A stretch of 37,969 bases of DNA from Candidatus Nomurabacteria bacterium (GTDB taxonomy: Bacteria; Patescibacteriota; Minisyncoccia; Phycocordibacterales; UBA5272). A program made the translations under genes and the position numbers. The stretch lies in NCBI GenBank assembly GCA_003518045.1, contig DOZK01000021.1, positions 8,975 through 46,943 of the forward strand, written 5' to 3'. Shown one piece after another: positions 8,566 to 16,261 of the stretch. Under the pieces are notes generated by a model, which had not been told where the DNA came from, made no database searches, and worked only from the letters and a program-made list of their open reading frames with translations. Every line of letters starts with the position of its first letter. The first letter of the stretch is position 1.

Positions 8566-10029
8566 TTAAAATTGAAAATAGATGAATGTCTGTGAACCAA
8601 AATATCCAAATAAAAGAATTCCACAAACAAGAAAATAATACCAACCATATCTTACAATTTTTGGAGTATTATCAAAAATATAAAATGTCTTATTTTTCTC
8701 CTGAAAGAACTGAACGATTTCCATAGTAAGTATTGAAAAAATGGAAACATACAAAACTATTTTCCCGGACTGTAAAGTTAATTGATTAAAAATATCTTGA
8801 ATGCTTAAATCAAAAATTGTTTTGTTAAAAATATTAGACAAAAAATACCAAGCCTTTCCAACTGTTTCTGATCTAAAGAAAATAAAACTGACACACATAC
8901 CAAAAAATACAATGATTGTTTGTATTATTTGATGCAGTTTTGGTAATTTGTCTAAATGAATAATTCTAACTATATTTTTACGAAGCTTCTCCGTTACTGA
9001 CTCAATTACTAAATACGCACCATTAATCGCACCAAAAACAACAAATGTCCAATTAGCCCCATGCCAAAGTCCAATAAGAACAAAAGTTATAAACAAACTA
9101 TAGAGAAGTTTTATTTTAGAAACTCTACCCCAACCAAGAGCTAGTGGATAATATAAATAATCTCGTAACCAATTTGAAAGTGACATATGCCATCTACGCC
9201 AAAATTCTGCAAAACTTCTTGAAGCATACGGACGATTAAAGTTTTCCGACAAATCATAGCCAAGCATCATTGCTGTCCCGAGTGCTATATCTGAATACCC
9301 TGAAAAATCACAATAAAGTTGATAAGCAAACATAATTGCAATAACAATCAAAAGTAAACTGTCTTGCGGTAGATTAGCATATAAAGGATTTATAATTTGT
9401 GCAAGCTGGTCAGCAATAACCATTTTTTTAAAAAATCCCCATAACATTCTCTCTAACCCTCGTCTTGCTAAAACAAAATTAAATTCGTGTGTTAAATTAA
9501 GCTGTGGCAAAAGATGTTGTGGACGCTCTATAGGACCAGCAACAAGTTGTGGGAAAAACATAACATAAAGAGCATAGGTAAGATAATTTTTCTCTGGCGT
9601 ATATTTCTTTTTATATACTTCTATAACATAACTCAAACTTTGGAATACGTGGAATGAAAGACCAAGTGGTAACGCAATAGTAAGTAATAGCGGTGTATAA
9701 TTCCAGTGTAAAAAATTTGCCAATAAAGAAATATTTTCATTAAAGAAATTAAAATATCTAAAAAAGATCAGAGTTCCTATATTTGCCACTATACTTATTC
9801 CAAGTAATAATTTTCTACTACCACCTTCCCTCTTTTCTATTTCTTTTGCTAAGAAAAAATCTACAGTTATAAGCCCAAAAAGAATTAAAATATATTTTGG
9901 AACAAAAGCCATATAAAACACACAGCTGGCTAGTAGCAAAAATATATTTCTATATTTGGATTTAATTACATAATATAAAACAAAAACTATTGGAAAGAAT
10001 ATTGCGAAGGAAAAGGAATTAAATAGCAT
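8566..10029 (-). CDS. MBOAT-family O-acyltransferase 1 (AlgI/DltB-like)
   Basis: A 487-residue polytopic membrane protein. It carries the MBOAT hallmarks: QLVAGPIERP (161-170), a histidine in FWRRWHMSL (281) and the catalytic His at 323 in GLWHGANWTF. About ten hydrophobic segments span the length. It opens with FNSFSFAIFFPIVFVLYY as AlgI homologues do. Such enzymes move an acyl group across the membrane, from acetyl-CoA-type donors (AlgI) or from a carrier protein (DltB). It is a close paralogue of the protein at 13955-15418, same length and motif order. Its nearest upstream neighbours are the SDR, MaoC and acyl carrier protein genes. Confidence 0.92.
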   Translation of the reverse strand: MLFNSFSFAIFFPIVFVLYYVIKSKYRNIFLLLASCVFYMAFVPKYILILFGLITVDFFLAKEIEKREGGSRKLLLGISIVANIGTLIFFRYFNFFNENISLLANFLHWNYTPLLLTIALPLGLSFHVFQSLSYVIEVYKKKYTPEKNYLTYALYVMFFPQLVAGPIERPQHLLPQLNLTHEFNFVLARRGLERMLWGFFKKMVIADQLAQIINPLYANLPQDSLLLIVIAIMFAYQLYCDFSGYSDIALGTAMMLGYDLSENFNRPYASRSFAEFWRRWHMSLSNWLRDYLYYPLALGWGRVSKIKLLYSLFITFVLIGLWHGANWTFVVFGAINGAYLVIESVTEKLRKNIVRIIHLDKLPKLHQIIQTIIVFFGMCVSFIFFRSETVGKAWYFLSNIFNKTIFDLSIQDIFNQLTLQSGKIVLYVSIFSILTMEIVQFFQEKNKTFYIFDNTPKIVRYGWYYFLVCGILLFGYFGSQTFIYFQF

Positions 10030-10033
10030 ATAT

Positions 10034-10795
10034 TTAAATTATTTGGGTTTCTGGGGCAAGTAAAAAAGTTAGCTCGGAAACATTTATTGAGTCATCTCCA
10101 CATAGAAAGCTTATTTTGTTTGCGACTTCATTTGCATCAGTAAGTTTTTTTGTAGGACTACTATTTCTAACAATTTCAATAAAGGCACGCGGTGTAGAAC
10201 TATTCATTCCCCCTTCCATAACACCTGGAGCAATAGAATACACACGAACATTAGATGCTTTTAATTCTTCTTTTAAAGCAACTAACATTCCCTGTAACGC
10301 AAATTTAACAACACTATAAGCACCGCGTGCTTTCGTATTATTTTGCGTAACAACGTTTGCAGTAATAATTCCAATAATGACTCCTTGTTTATGTTCTTTA
10401 AGAATAGTTGCAGCTGACATTAAAAAATTAAAACTACCAAATACATTGACTTCAAATTGCTCTTGTAAATCTTTTAAACTAGAAAGATGTAATTGTTTTG
10501 GCTTTGGTATCACTCCGGCTGTATGAATACAAGCATATATATTACCCATCTCCTTTTCAATTAATTCCAATGTTTGTTTTACATTGTCAGCATCTTCAAG
10601 ATTACAAACATAAGCATGATGTCCTCCACCTTTTAGTGTTTCCATCATTTCCTCTACTTCTTCTTTAGATTTTTTATGATACAAAACTGCAACCGACATT
10701 CCATCTTCAGCTAATTTTTTTACCACTTCAAAACCAACATATCCTGTGCCACCGGAGATTACTGCTATTCTTTTTTGTATATTTGATGTATTCAT
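10034..10795 (-). CDS. SDR-family ketoreductase (FabG-like)
   Basis: 253 residues, classical short-chain dehydrogenase. SGGTGYVG (14-21) binds NAD(P)H, HTAGV (91-95) is the NAG-like motif, and Y160-xxx-K164 (YSVVK) is the catalytic pair. The usual catalytic Ser 13 residues before Tyr seems to be N147, with T145 and T150 nearby, so the active site is unusual. Between MaoC and MBOAT 1, with 3-4 bp gaps, it most likely reduces a 3-oxoacyl group, or an oxidised glyceryl-type group, held on the carrier protein. A sugar-modifying role is also possible. Confidence 0.8.
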   Translation of the reverse strand: MNTSNIQKRIAVISGGTGYVGFEVVKKLAEDGMSVAVLYHKKSKEEVEEMMETLKGGGHHAYVCNLEDADNVKQTLELIEKEMGNIYACIHTAGVIPKPKQLHLSSLKDLQEQFEVNVFGSFNFLMSAATILKEHKQGVIIGIITANVVTQNNTKARGAYSVVKFALQGMLVALKEELKASNVRVYSIAPGVMEGGMNSSTPRAFIEIVRNSSPTKKLTDANEVANKISFLCGDDSINVSELTFLLAPETQII

Positions 10796-10798
10796 ATT

Positions 10799-11215
10799 TT
10801 AAATAACCTGGACCTTAGCTTCACCTAAAACGACAACATCTTTTCCTTTTTTCATCACTATATTGATAGTAAGTATTTTTGTTGCTTCACTTTTAAAAAT
10901 AACAGTTCCGACAACTTCTATTTCATCTCCAATAAATACTGGATTCTTGAAAGACAAATTCTGACTAAGATAAAGACATCTTTTCCCTGGTATACACATA
11001 CCAACAAATCTTGAGCAAAGAGACCCGAGCAACATGCCATGTACTAATCTCTGTTTAAATTGTGTCCCCTCTGCATAAGAAATATCTGTGTGCAATGGAT
11101 TCATATCCCCACTTAATTCTGCAAACTTCATAACTTCATCTTCCATAAAAACACGATAAAAAGAAGCATTATCTCCAACTTTTATTTCATCAAAAGAAAG
11201 TTCTTTAGCGTTCAT
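10799..11215 (-). CDS. MaoC-like (R)-specific hydratase
   Basis: 138 residues from MNAKELSF at 11215, one base after the ACP stop. A longer start at 11236 would run into the ACP gene. Single hotdog domain with the hydratase-2 signature: D37-MNPL-H42 in FAELSGDMNPLHTD, then LVHGMLLGSL (58-67). Family members hydrate trans-2-enoyl thioesters or run in reverse as dehydratases. Placed between ACP and ketoreductase, it probably acts on a carrier-bound acyl group. No ketosynthase or enoyl reductase is present, so this is not a complete fatty-acid cycle. Confidence 0.83.
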   Translation of the reverse strand: MNAKELSFDEIKVGDNASFYRVFMEDEVMKFAELSGDMNPLHTDISYAEGTQFKQRLVHGMLLGSLCSRFVGMCIPGKRCLYLSQNLSFKNPVFIGDEIEVVGTVIFKSEATKILTINIVMKKGKDVVVLGEAKVQVI

Positions 11216-11216
11216 T

Positions 11217-11441
11217 TTATTTTTTATTCTTTTCAACTAAAACACGTAAATCACCAAGTGTTTGAGCATTCATTACTTCGTCCATGCTAAAAGACATAGA
11301 AAATTCTTTTTCAAGTTCTGCAATAAAAAGTAAATAGTTCATAGAATCCCAGTTTGGAATATCTTTTGATGAAAGTTCATCTTTTATATTTTCTTCTTTT
11401 ACACCGAATAATTCTTCTACTATTTGATTAAATGTTTTCAT
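11217..11441 (-). CDS. Acyl carrier protein
   Basis: 74 residues, start at 11441 (MKTFNQIVEELFGV), whose ATG overlaps the TGA stop of the FkbH gene (ATGA), a sign of translational coupling. The phosphopantetheine site is S33 in NWDSMNYL. Acidic four-helix carrier as expected. AcpS, two genes upstream in the same operon, would convert it to the holo form. It is a dedicated carrier rather than the housekeeping fatty-acid ACP, judging by its neighbours. Confidence 0.9.
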   Translation of the reverse strand: MKTFNQIVEELFGVKEENIKDELSSKDIPNWDSMNYLLFIAELEKEFSMSFSMDEVMNAQTLGDLRVLVEKNKK

Positions 11442-12478
11442 ATATTTATTTTCACCCACGCTGGAGACTCTTTACAATTATCAATTTCATATTTACCATC
11501 AGTAAAATGTTTTTTTATAAATTCTCTGGCTGGCAAATTTTTCTCAGTCTCCTCCTGTGCAATTGTAATTAAATTAACCCCCATATCTTTAGCTTGTTTA
11601 ACTATTGTAGCAAAAAATGCCTCCTCAACATCTTTACCAAATACCCGGCAACTCATAAGAAGTGATTTTATATGCCAAACCAACTCTTCCTTTTCAACAA
11701 GTGCAAATAATATAATTCCATAATCACCAAACTTATCTTGTAATCTTGCATGATAAACGTGATGATTTTCATTTTTTATATATTCACTAATTTCATCTTC
11801 CGATAATGGTTGCTTTAATGTATTAAACTGATTTGTTTTTCCTGTAAGTTGAGACAATCGTGGTATACAAGAATTATCATCTTTAAAAATAAAAAGTGAG
11901 AGGTCTAAACTTTTTAAAAAATCTTCTTTGGATTCGTATTGTTTTTCTTCTTCTTTTCGTAGACGTTCTGTTACATATAAATTTCCTCTCATTTTATCTT
12001 CATCTGTAATAACTAAAGATTCAAAATATGGAAGTGAGTTTAAAAATTGCGTATATTCTTTTGGGTCAACTGGCAACTCAGGAACTTCAACTTCTGGCAC
12101 AAGCGCACGTACCATGGCACGATTAGTTGGATCGTCATCTAAGAAGACCATCGAATCAAGACCGATATTTAATTCCTTAGCTAACTCTTTTATATTCTCT
12201 GCTTTGTCATTCCAATTTATACGATATGCGGCGAAATGCTTTTCCTTTAAAATCTGATTCGGATGATTACGAATTACATCCCAAACATCATTTTCATTAT
12301 TTCTACTATTTATGGCTAAAATAACACCTCTATCATAGTGGTCAAGAATTGCCTGCTGGAAGGCCATAAAACTGTTTCCAGGAGGTGTAAGCGATAGGGC
12401 AATCCCATCCTTACCATCTTCACCAATAACTCCACCCCAGAGCGTATTATCAAGATCTAGAACAAGACATTTTTTCAT
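11438..12478 (-). CDS. FkbH-like HAD-IIIC phosphatase/glyceryltransferase
   Basis: 346 residues from the ATG at 12478, preceded by GAAAGG seven bases upstream, one of the few clear ribosome sites here. HAD motif D8-L-D10-NTLWGG, NSRN near 58-61 and FLDDDP are present, followed by the FkbH C-terminal GNAT-like region with LTGKTNQFN and a conserved SCRVFGK. FkbH enzymes take 1,3-bisphosphoglycerate, remove phosphate and load a glyceryl unit on an acyl carrier protein. The ACP gene overlaps its stop codon, so it is the natural partner. The product (glyceryl-ACP) is inferred from the family. Confidence 0.88.
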   Translation of the reverse strand: MKKCLVLDLDNTLWGGVIGEDGKDGIALSLTPPGNSFMAFQQAILDHYDRGVILAINSRNNENDVWDVIRNHPNQILKEKHFAAYRINWNDKAENIKELAKELNIGLDSMVFLDDDPTNRAMVRALVPEVEVPELPVDPKEYTQFLNSLPYFESLVITDEDKMRGNLYVTERLRKEEEKQYESKEDFLKSLDLSLFIFKDDNSCIPRLSQLTGKTNQFNTLKQPLSEDEISEYIKNENHHVYHARLQDKFGDYGIILFALVEKEELVWHIKSLLMSCRVFGKDVEEAFFATIVKQAKDMGVNLITIAQEETEKNLPAREFIKKHFTDGKYEIDNCKESPAWVKINI

Positions 12479-12506
12479 AATATTACCTTTCAAGATAACA
12501 CAAAAA

Positions 12507-12848
12507 CTACGCTACGGCAATTGCGGCGGCTACTGTATCTGTATGAGTTATTGATATATTTACAGATATTTTTTTACCTTTATGAAAGGCTACTGGTTCC
12601 CCATCTTTTCCATGTCTAATTTCAATTTCAGAAAATGGAAAAAGTTTAACTCCCAGGGCTTTACTTACTGCTTCTTTAGCCGAAAAAGTACCAGCCAAAT
12701 GTGGTGCTGGATTTTTAAAAGAAAAACAATATCCGAGTTCTTTTTCAAAAAAAACTTTTTTAAGAAATGGATCACTTATTTTTGAATTAAATTTCTCAAA
12801 ACGTGAGACATCCACAATATCTATGCCAACTCCTTTTAATTTATTCAT
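12507..12848 (-). CDS. acpS: Holo-[acyl-carrier-protein] synthase
   Basis: 113 residues, normal for AcpS. GIDIVDVSRF holds D10 and FSAKEAVSKALG holds K58-E59, the Mg2+ and CoA site of the family. It transfers 4'-phosphopantetheine from CoA to the carrier-protein serine. Lying in the same operon, 28 bp before FkbH, it should activate the ACP encoded two genes on. It may also be the only AcpS of the cell. Confidence 0.93.
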   Translation of the reverse strand: MNKLKGVGIDIVDVSRFEKFNSKISDPFLKKVFFEKELGYCFSFKNPAPHLAGTFSAKEAVSKALGVKLFPFSEIEIRHGKDGEPVAFHKGKKISVNISITHTDTVAAAIAVA

Positions 12849-12853
12849 ATAAA

Positions 12854-13951
12854 TTATTTTTTAATTAATGGACTAACTAATTTCATTGTTTCTTTTACAC
12901 CTTCAGCATTCCAATGTGTATCATCAGTATGATAAAGAGTTTTATTTTCTTTTATAGTTGCCTTAAAAAACTGATCTTGGGTATTTACGGCTTTTACCCC
13001 TTTTTCATTTAAAGCTTTTACAAGGTCTGGAATAAAATGTGGTTTTGTTTTACTTGGTAATGAATCCCAATAAATTGTTTCCTTATTCGGAACTGGTACA
13101 AAAATAAGTTGTATTCCTTTTTCTTTTAAAACTTTATCCACCTCAACTATTTTTGAAACTGTAAGGTTAAAATCTTGTTTAGAAACTTCTTTATTAGCTA
13201 TATCGCCTTGGAAAAATAACATTGGAGAATTATCAAACTTTATGACTGGTTTTGCTTCAAAAAAATACTGGGTATTCGCTCTAAAATAATGATACATATT
13301 CTGTTTCAGAAAACGATCAAGTAAAACAAAGACGTCCGTTAGTTTTTCAAGGTGAAAAGTATGGATTATTTTCTGTGCTATTTCATGTGAGAAAGAAATA
13401 AAATTGTATGTATATTTTGTAGAAAAATTACTTACATCAGTTAAGTCTCTTTCCATTTGAACAAGAACAATTGTTTTTGGTGAATGGACTGTCAGATAAT
13501 CGCTGTGAAGAAACTCTGTCATAAGAATACCTCCCATTCCATAAACGTCTTTACCTATTGATTTTGAAAGCACTTCTGCAGCTGTTTCTTTTTGATCAAG
13601 TCCTGAACCAACAGCAAGAGAATCTCCAACAAGGACAATATCGTATTGTTCATTTGGGGAAAGCCTCGTGCGATATCCGTCATTATTAGTTACCCATTCT
13701 ACATTTTTAATCACCTCATTTGGAGTATGAACACCTAAGTCTCCAGTTTCCACCATAGACATTTTCATGTTTGGATAAAATGGTCCAGGTAATAATATTC
13801 TACCCGCCCTATTATAAACATTTATTGACTCCCAAAATCTATGAGAAAAATAATTCACTGGTAAAGCTAGTTCTACGGCAGACATTATGAAAAAGGGAAT
13901 TAAAAATAAAAATGTTCTTATTATAAATTTTTTATATTCTAGGTTTTTCAT
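12854..13951 (-). CDS. Membrane-anchored AlgX/AlgJ-like SGNH protein (partner of MBOAT 2)
   Basis: 365 residues. A basic start then a hydrophobic segment (about 10-30) forms a signal anchor, with the rest extracytoplasmic. LVGDSLAVGSG places the nucleophile at S111, and D343-DT-H346 in TDDTHWNAEG gives the DxxH half of the SGNH site. The DTHWN wording is typical of AlgJ/AlgX-type O-acetyltransferases. It starts 3 bp after MBOAT 2, the same order as the other MBOAT/SGNH pair, so the two probably form an export acylation unit: MBOAT passes the acyl group, SGNH places it on the glycan. Confidence 0.82.
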   Translation of the reverse strand: MKNLEYKKFIIRTFLFLIPFFIMSAVELALPVNYFSHRFWESINVYNRAGRILLPGPFYPNMKMSMVETGDLGVHTPNEVIKNVEWVTNNDGYRTRLSPNEQYDIVLVGDSLAVGSGLDQKETAAEVLSKSIGKDVYGMGGILMTEFLHSDYLTVHSPKTIVLVQMERDLTDVSNFSTKYTYNFISFSHEIAQKIIHTFHLEKLTDVFVLLDRFLKQNMYHYFRANTQYFFEAKPVIKFDNSPMLFFQGDIANKEVSKQDFNLTVSKIVEVDKVLKEKGIQLIFVPVPNKETIYWDSLPSKTKPHFIPDLVKALNEKGVKAVNTQDQFFKATIKENKTLYHTDDTHWNAEGVKETMKLVSPLIKK

Positions 13952-13954
13952 AAA

Positions 13955-15418
13955 TTAAAATTGAAAATAAATAAACTGTTGCCCTGCTTCAACAAATAAA
14001 AATCTTAGAATTACGACCATTAAAAAATAAATAGTCCACCTTACAAAGATATTTAGAGAAGATACTTTATCTTCAAATCCTTTATCGCGTAACCAATATT
14101 GTACACCCTCTAATATAAATATAGATAAAATCGCAAGAAAAACGTTATAAATATTAGAATTTAATTCTTTTGGTAAAGATTCCCAGAACGAAAACTTTGT
14201 TATATCAAAAATATTAACAAATGAACTTTTCAAAATAAAATAGGCATCAGTTAATGTTTTTGCACGGAAAAATACCCAACCAATACAAATTAATGTAAAA
14301 GTTACCACAACTTGTAAAATAGAATGAAACCCTGGAAACATATTAAGTTTAAAAAACTCCGATATGGAATTTCTTAAAGATACGGTTGCTCTTTCATACA
14401 TTAAAAAGATGGCTTGAAGAGCTCCCCAAATTACAAAAGTCCAATTTGCTCCATGCCAAAGTCCGCTTAACAAAAAAACAATAAAAATATTTCTATAAAT
14501 TTTCCAATTAGATGTCTGACTCCCACCTAATGGGAAATAAACATAATCTCTAAACCAACTAGAAAGTGAAATATGCCACCTTCTCCAGAACTCTGTTATG
14601 GAGTGTGATGAATATGGCCTATCAAAATTATTCATAAGATTAAATCCAAGAACTTGTGCGCCTCCGCGTGCAATATCTGTGTATCCAGAGAAATCACAAT
14701 ATATTTGATAGGCAAAAAATATAGTAGCAATAATAAAGATCGGGCCTGAATAATTATTAGTATTATCAAATATCTGATTAACCATAACAGCTAAGCGGTC
14801 TGCTATAACTATCTTTTTTATAAACCCCCAAGCCATTAATTTTAATCCCTTTGTTACACGCTCATAATTAAAATAATGATGCTCATAAAATTGATGAATC
14901 AAATTTTGTGGTCTTTCAATTGGACCAGCTACTAATTGCGGGAAAAACATAACATAAAGAGCGTAAATACCAATATGCCTTTCGGCTTTTTGATTTCTAC
15001 GATAAACCTCAATCGTATAACTCATTGCTTGAAATGTGTGGAAAGAAAGTCCTACAGGTAAAAGAATGTGCAGAAATTCCAATGAATAATTCCAATGAAT
15101 AAAAGTTGCTATTTCATTTATATTTTCCGCGAAAAAATTAAAATATTTAAAGAACGCCAATATGCCAACATTAGCAATAATACTAATGATTAAAAAAAGT
15201 TTACGTTTTTTACCTTCGGACTTTTCTATTAAAATACCAGCAAAATAATCAATAAAAATTGTAAAGGCTAATATTAAAATATATTTTGGAACAAAAGCCA
15301 TATAAAAAATACAGCTTGCTATTAATAGCATTAACCATCTAAATTTTTGCGGCAATAAATAATACAAAGCAACAACAATTGGAAAGAAAATTATAAATTG
15401 TTTTGAATTAAAAATCAT
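13955..15418 (-). CDS. MBOAT-family O-acyltransferase 2 (AlgI/DltB-like)
   Basis: 487 residues, polytopic. QLVAGPIERP (161-170), FWRRWHISL and the catalytic His at 322 in GLWHGANWTF match the family and align almost throughout with MBOAT 1 (8566-10029). The two genes are clearly paralogues and bracket the carrier-protein genes. The pair may use different donors (for example acetyl versus carrier-bound acyl) or different acceptor positions. It is followed at once by its SGNH partner. Confidence 0.93.
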   Translation of the reverse strand: MIFNSKQFIIFFPIVVALYYLLPQKFRWLMLLIASCIFYMAFVPKYILILAFTIFIDYFAGILIEKSEGKKRKLFLIISIIANVGILAFFKYFNFFAENINEIATFIHWNYSLEFLHILLPVGLSFHTFQAMSYTIEVYRRNQKAERHIGIYALYVMFFPQLVAGPIERPQNLIHQFYEHHYFNYERVTKGLKLMAWGFIKKIVIADRLAVMVNQIFDNTNNYSGPIFIIATIFFAYQIYCDFSGYTDIARGGAQVLGFNLMNNFDRPYSSHSITEFWRRWHISLSSWFRDYVYFPLGGSQTSNWKIYRNIFIVFLLSGLWHGANWTFVIWGALQAIFLMYERATVSLRNSISEFFKLNMFPGFHSILQVVVTFTLICIGWVFFRAKTLTDAYFILKSSFVNIFDITKFSFWESLPKELNSNIYNVFLAILSIFILEGVQYWLRDKGFEDKVSSLNIFVRWTIYFLMVVILRFLFVEAGQQFIYFQF

Positions 15419-15430
15419 TTTTATACTTTA

Positions 15431-16252
15431 TTACTTTCTTTCAAGAATCATCCACTCCTGTTCTTGCCACCCTCTTTCACGGCGCAACTCATATAAATCT
15501 TTTTCATTTTTAATTTCAGCAAAAAACGGGAAATTCTTAGGGTTGGCTAATTCAAATGGAATAATTTTTATATTGTGTGTATCCTTAAAACGATTAGCCA
15601 AAATTTCTTTTGCGTTTGGTCGAATAAAATCGTGAAGCTCTATTATGGCTGTTTTTACTTTTTTAAATTCTGAAAAATTTTCTGGATCTAAAATATCCAC
15701 CTCCCCTCCTTCACAATCACACATAAGCAAAGTGTTATCAGTAATTAAAGGAGAAACATTTTTTGAAGTTGCTTCTTCAAATAAAGACAATTTATTAGTT
15801 AAATTGTTTTTCTCATACATTTCTTTACTAAGATTTCTACCAATTTCTTCTAAGTCAAACCCGATTAAATGTAAGTCCGGAAACATTTTCCCAAAACCAA
15901 TTAAGTAATATCCTTCAGCAGAACCAATATCCAAAAAAGTATCAAAGTTTTTATCTTTTAAAGTCTTTATATACGGATGTAGAATTGCCTCATATGAACC
16001 AATAAGTTTGTGTAGATAAGAACTTCCAACAGCTTTATCAACATATTTCATCCCCTCAAATGGCCCCGCTTGTACTACTTTTGGAAACTTTGATAAAAAT
16101 ATGGCTTCATATTTTGCAAGTATATTATTGTCCCCGACAAAACGAGCAAAAAGATTAACCCATACTGATTTAACAAAATTAAAAAGTCTTGCTGGAAGAA
16201 TTTTCTTAATAAAGAATTTTACCCTTACACGAATTGGAAGATATTGTTTCAT
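15431..16252 (-). CDS. FkbM-type SAM-dependent methyltransferase
   Basis: 273 residues. FLDIGSAEGYYLIGFG (about 107-122) is the SAM-binding loop, GFDLEE the acidic residue that holds the ribose, and CDCEGGEVDIL the post-motif segment characteristic of FkbM-like enzymes. The first 60 residues are basic with a hydrophobic patch, suggesting membrane contact. It probably O-methylates a sugar of the glycan before export. Second gene of the operon, 9 bp after the carbamoyltransferase. Confidence 0.78.
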   Translation of the reverse strand: MKQYLPIRVRVKFFIKKILPARLFNFVKSVWVNLFARFVGDNNILAKYEAIFLSKFPKVVQAGPFEGMKYVDKAVGSSYLHKLIGSYEAILHPYIKTLKDKNFDTFLDIGSAEGYYLIGFGKMFPDLHLIGFDLEEIGRNLSKEMYEKNNLTNKLSLFEEATSKNVSPLITDNTLLMCDCEGGEVDILDPENFSEFKKVKTAIIELHDFIRPNAKEILANRFKDTHNIKIIPFELANPKNFPFFAEIKNEKDLYELRRERGWQEQEWMILERK

Positions 16253-16261
16253 ATAATATTG

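Noticed and set aside
8561..8644. Longer N-terminus of the SGNH protein next to MBOAT 1
   Set aside because: It would overlap the MBOAT gene by 79 bp; the ATG at 8560 gives a normal signal anchor.
11928..12257. Plus-strand frame of 109 codons opposite the FkbH gene
   Set aside because: The minus-strand gene has complete HAD and FkbH motifs over this interval; the antisense peptide has none.
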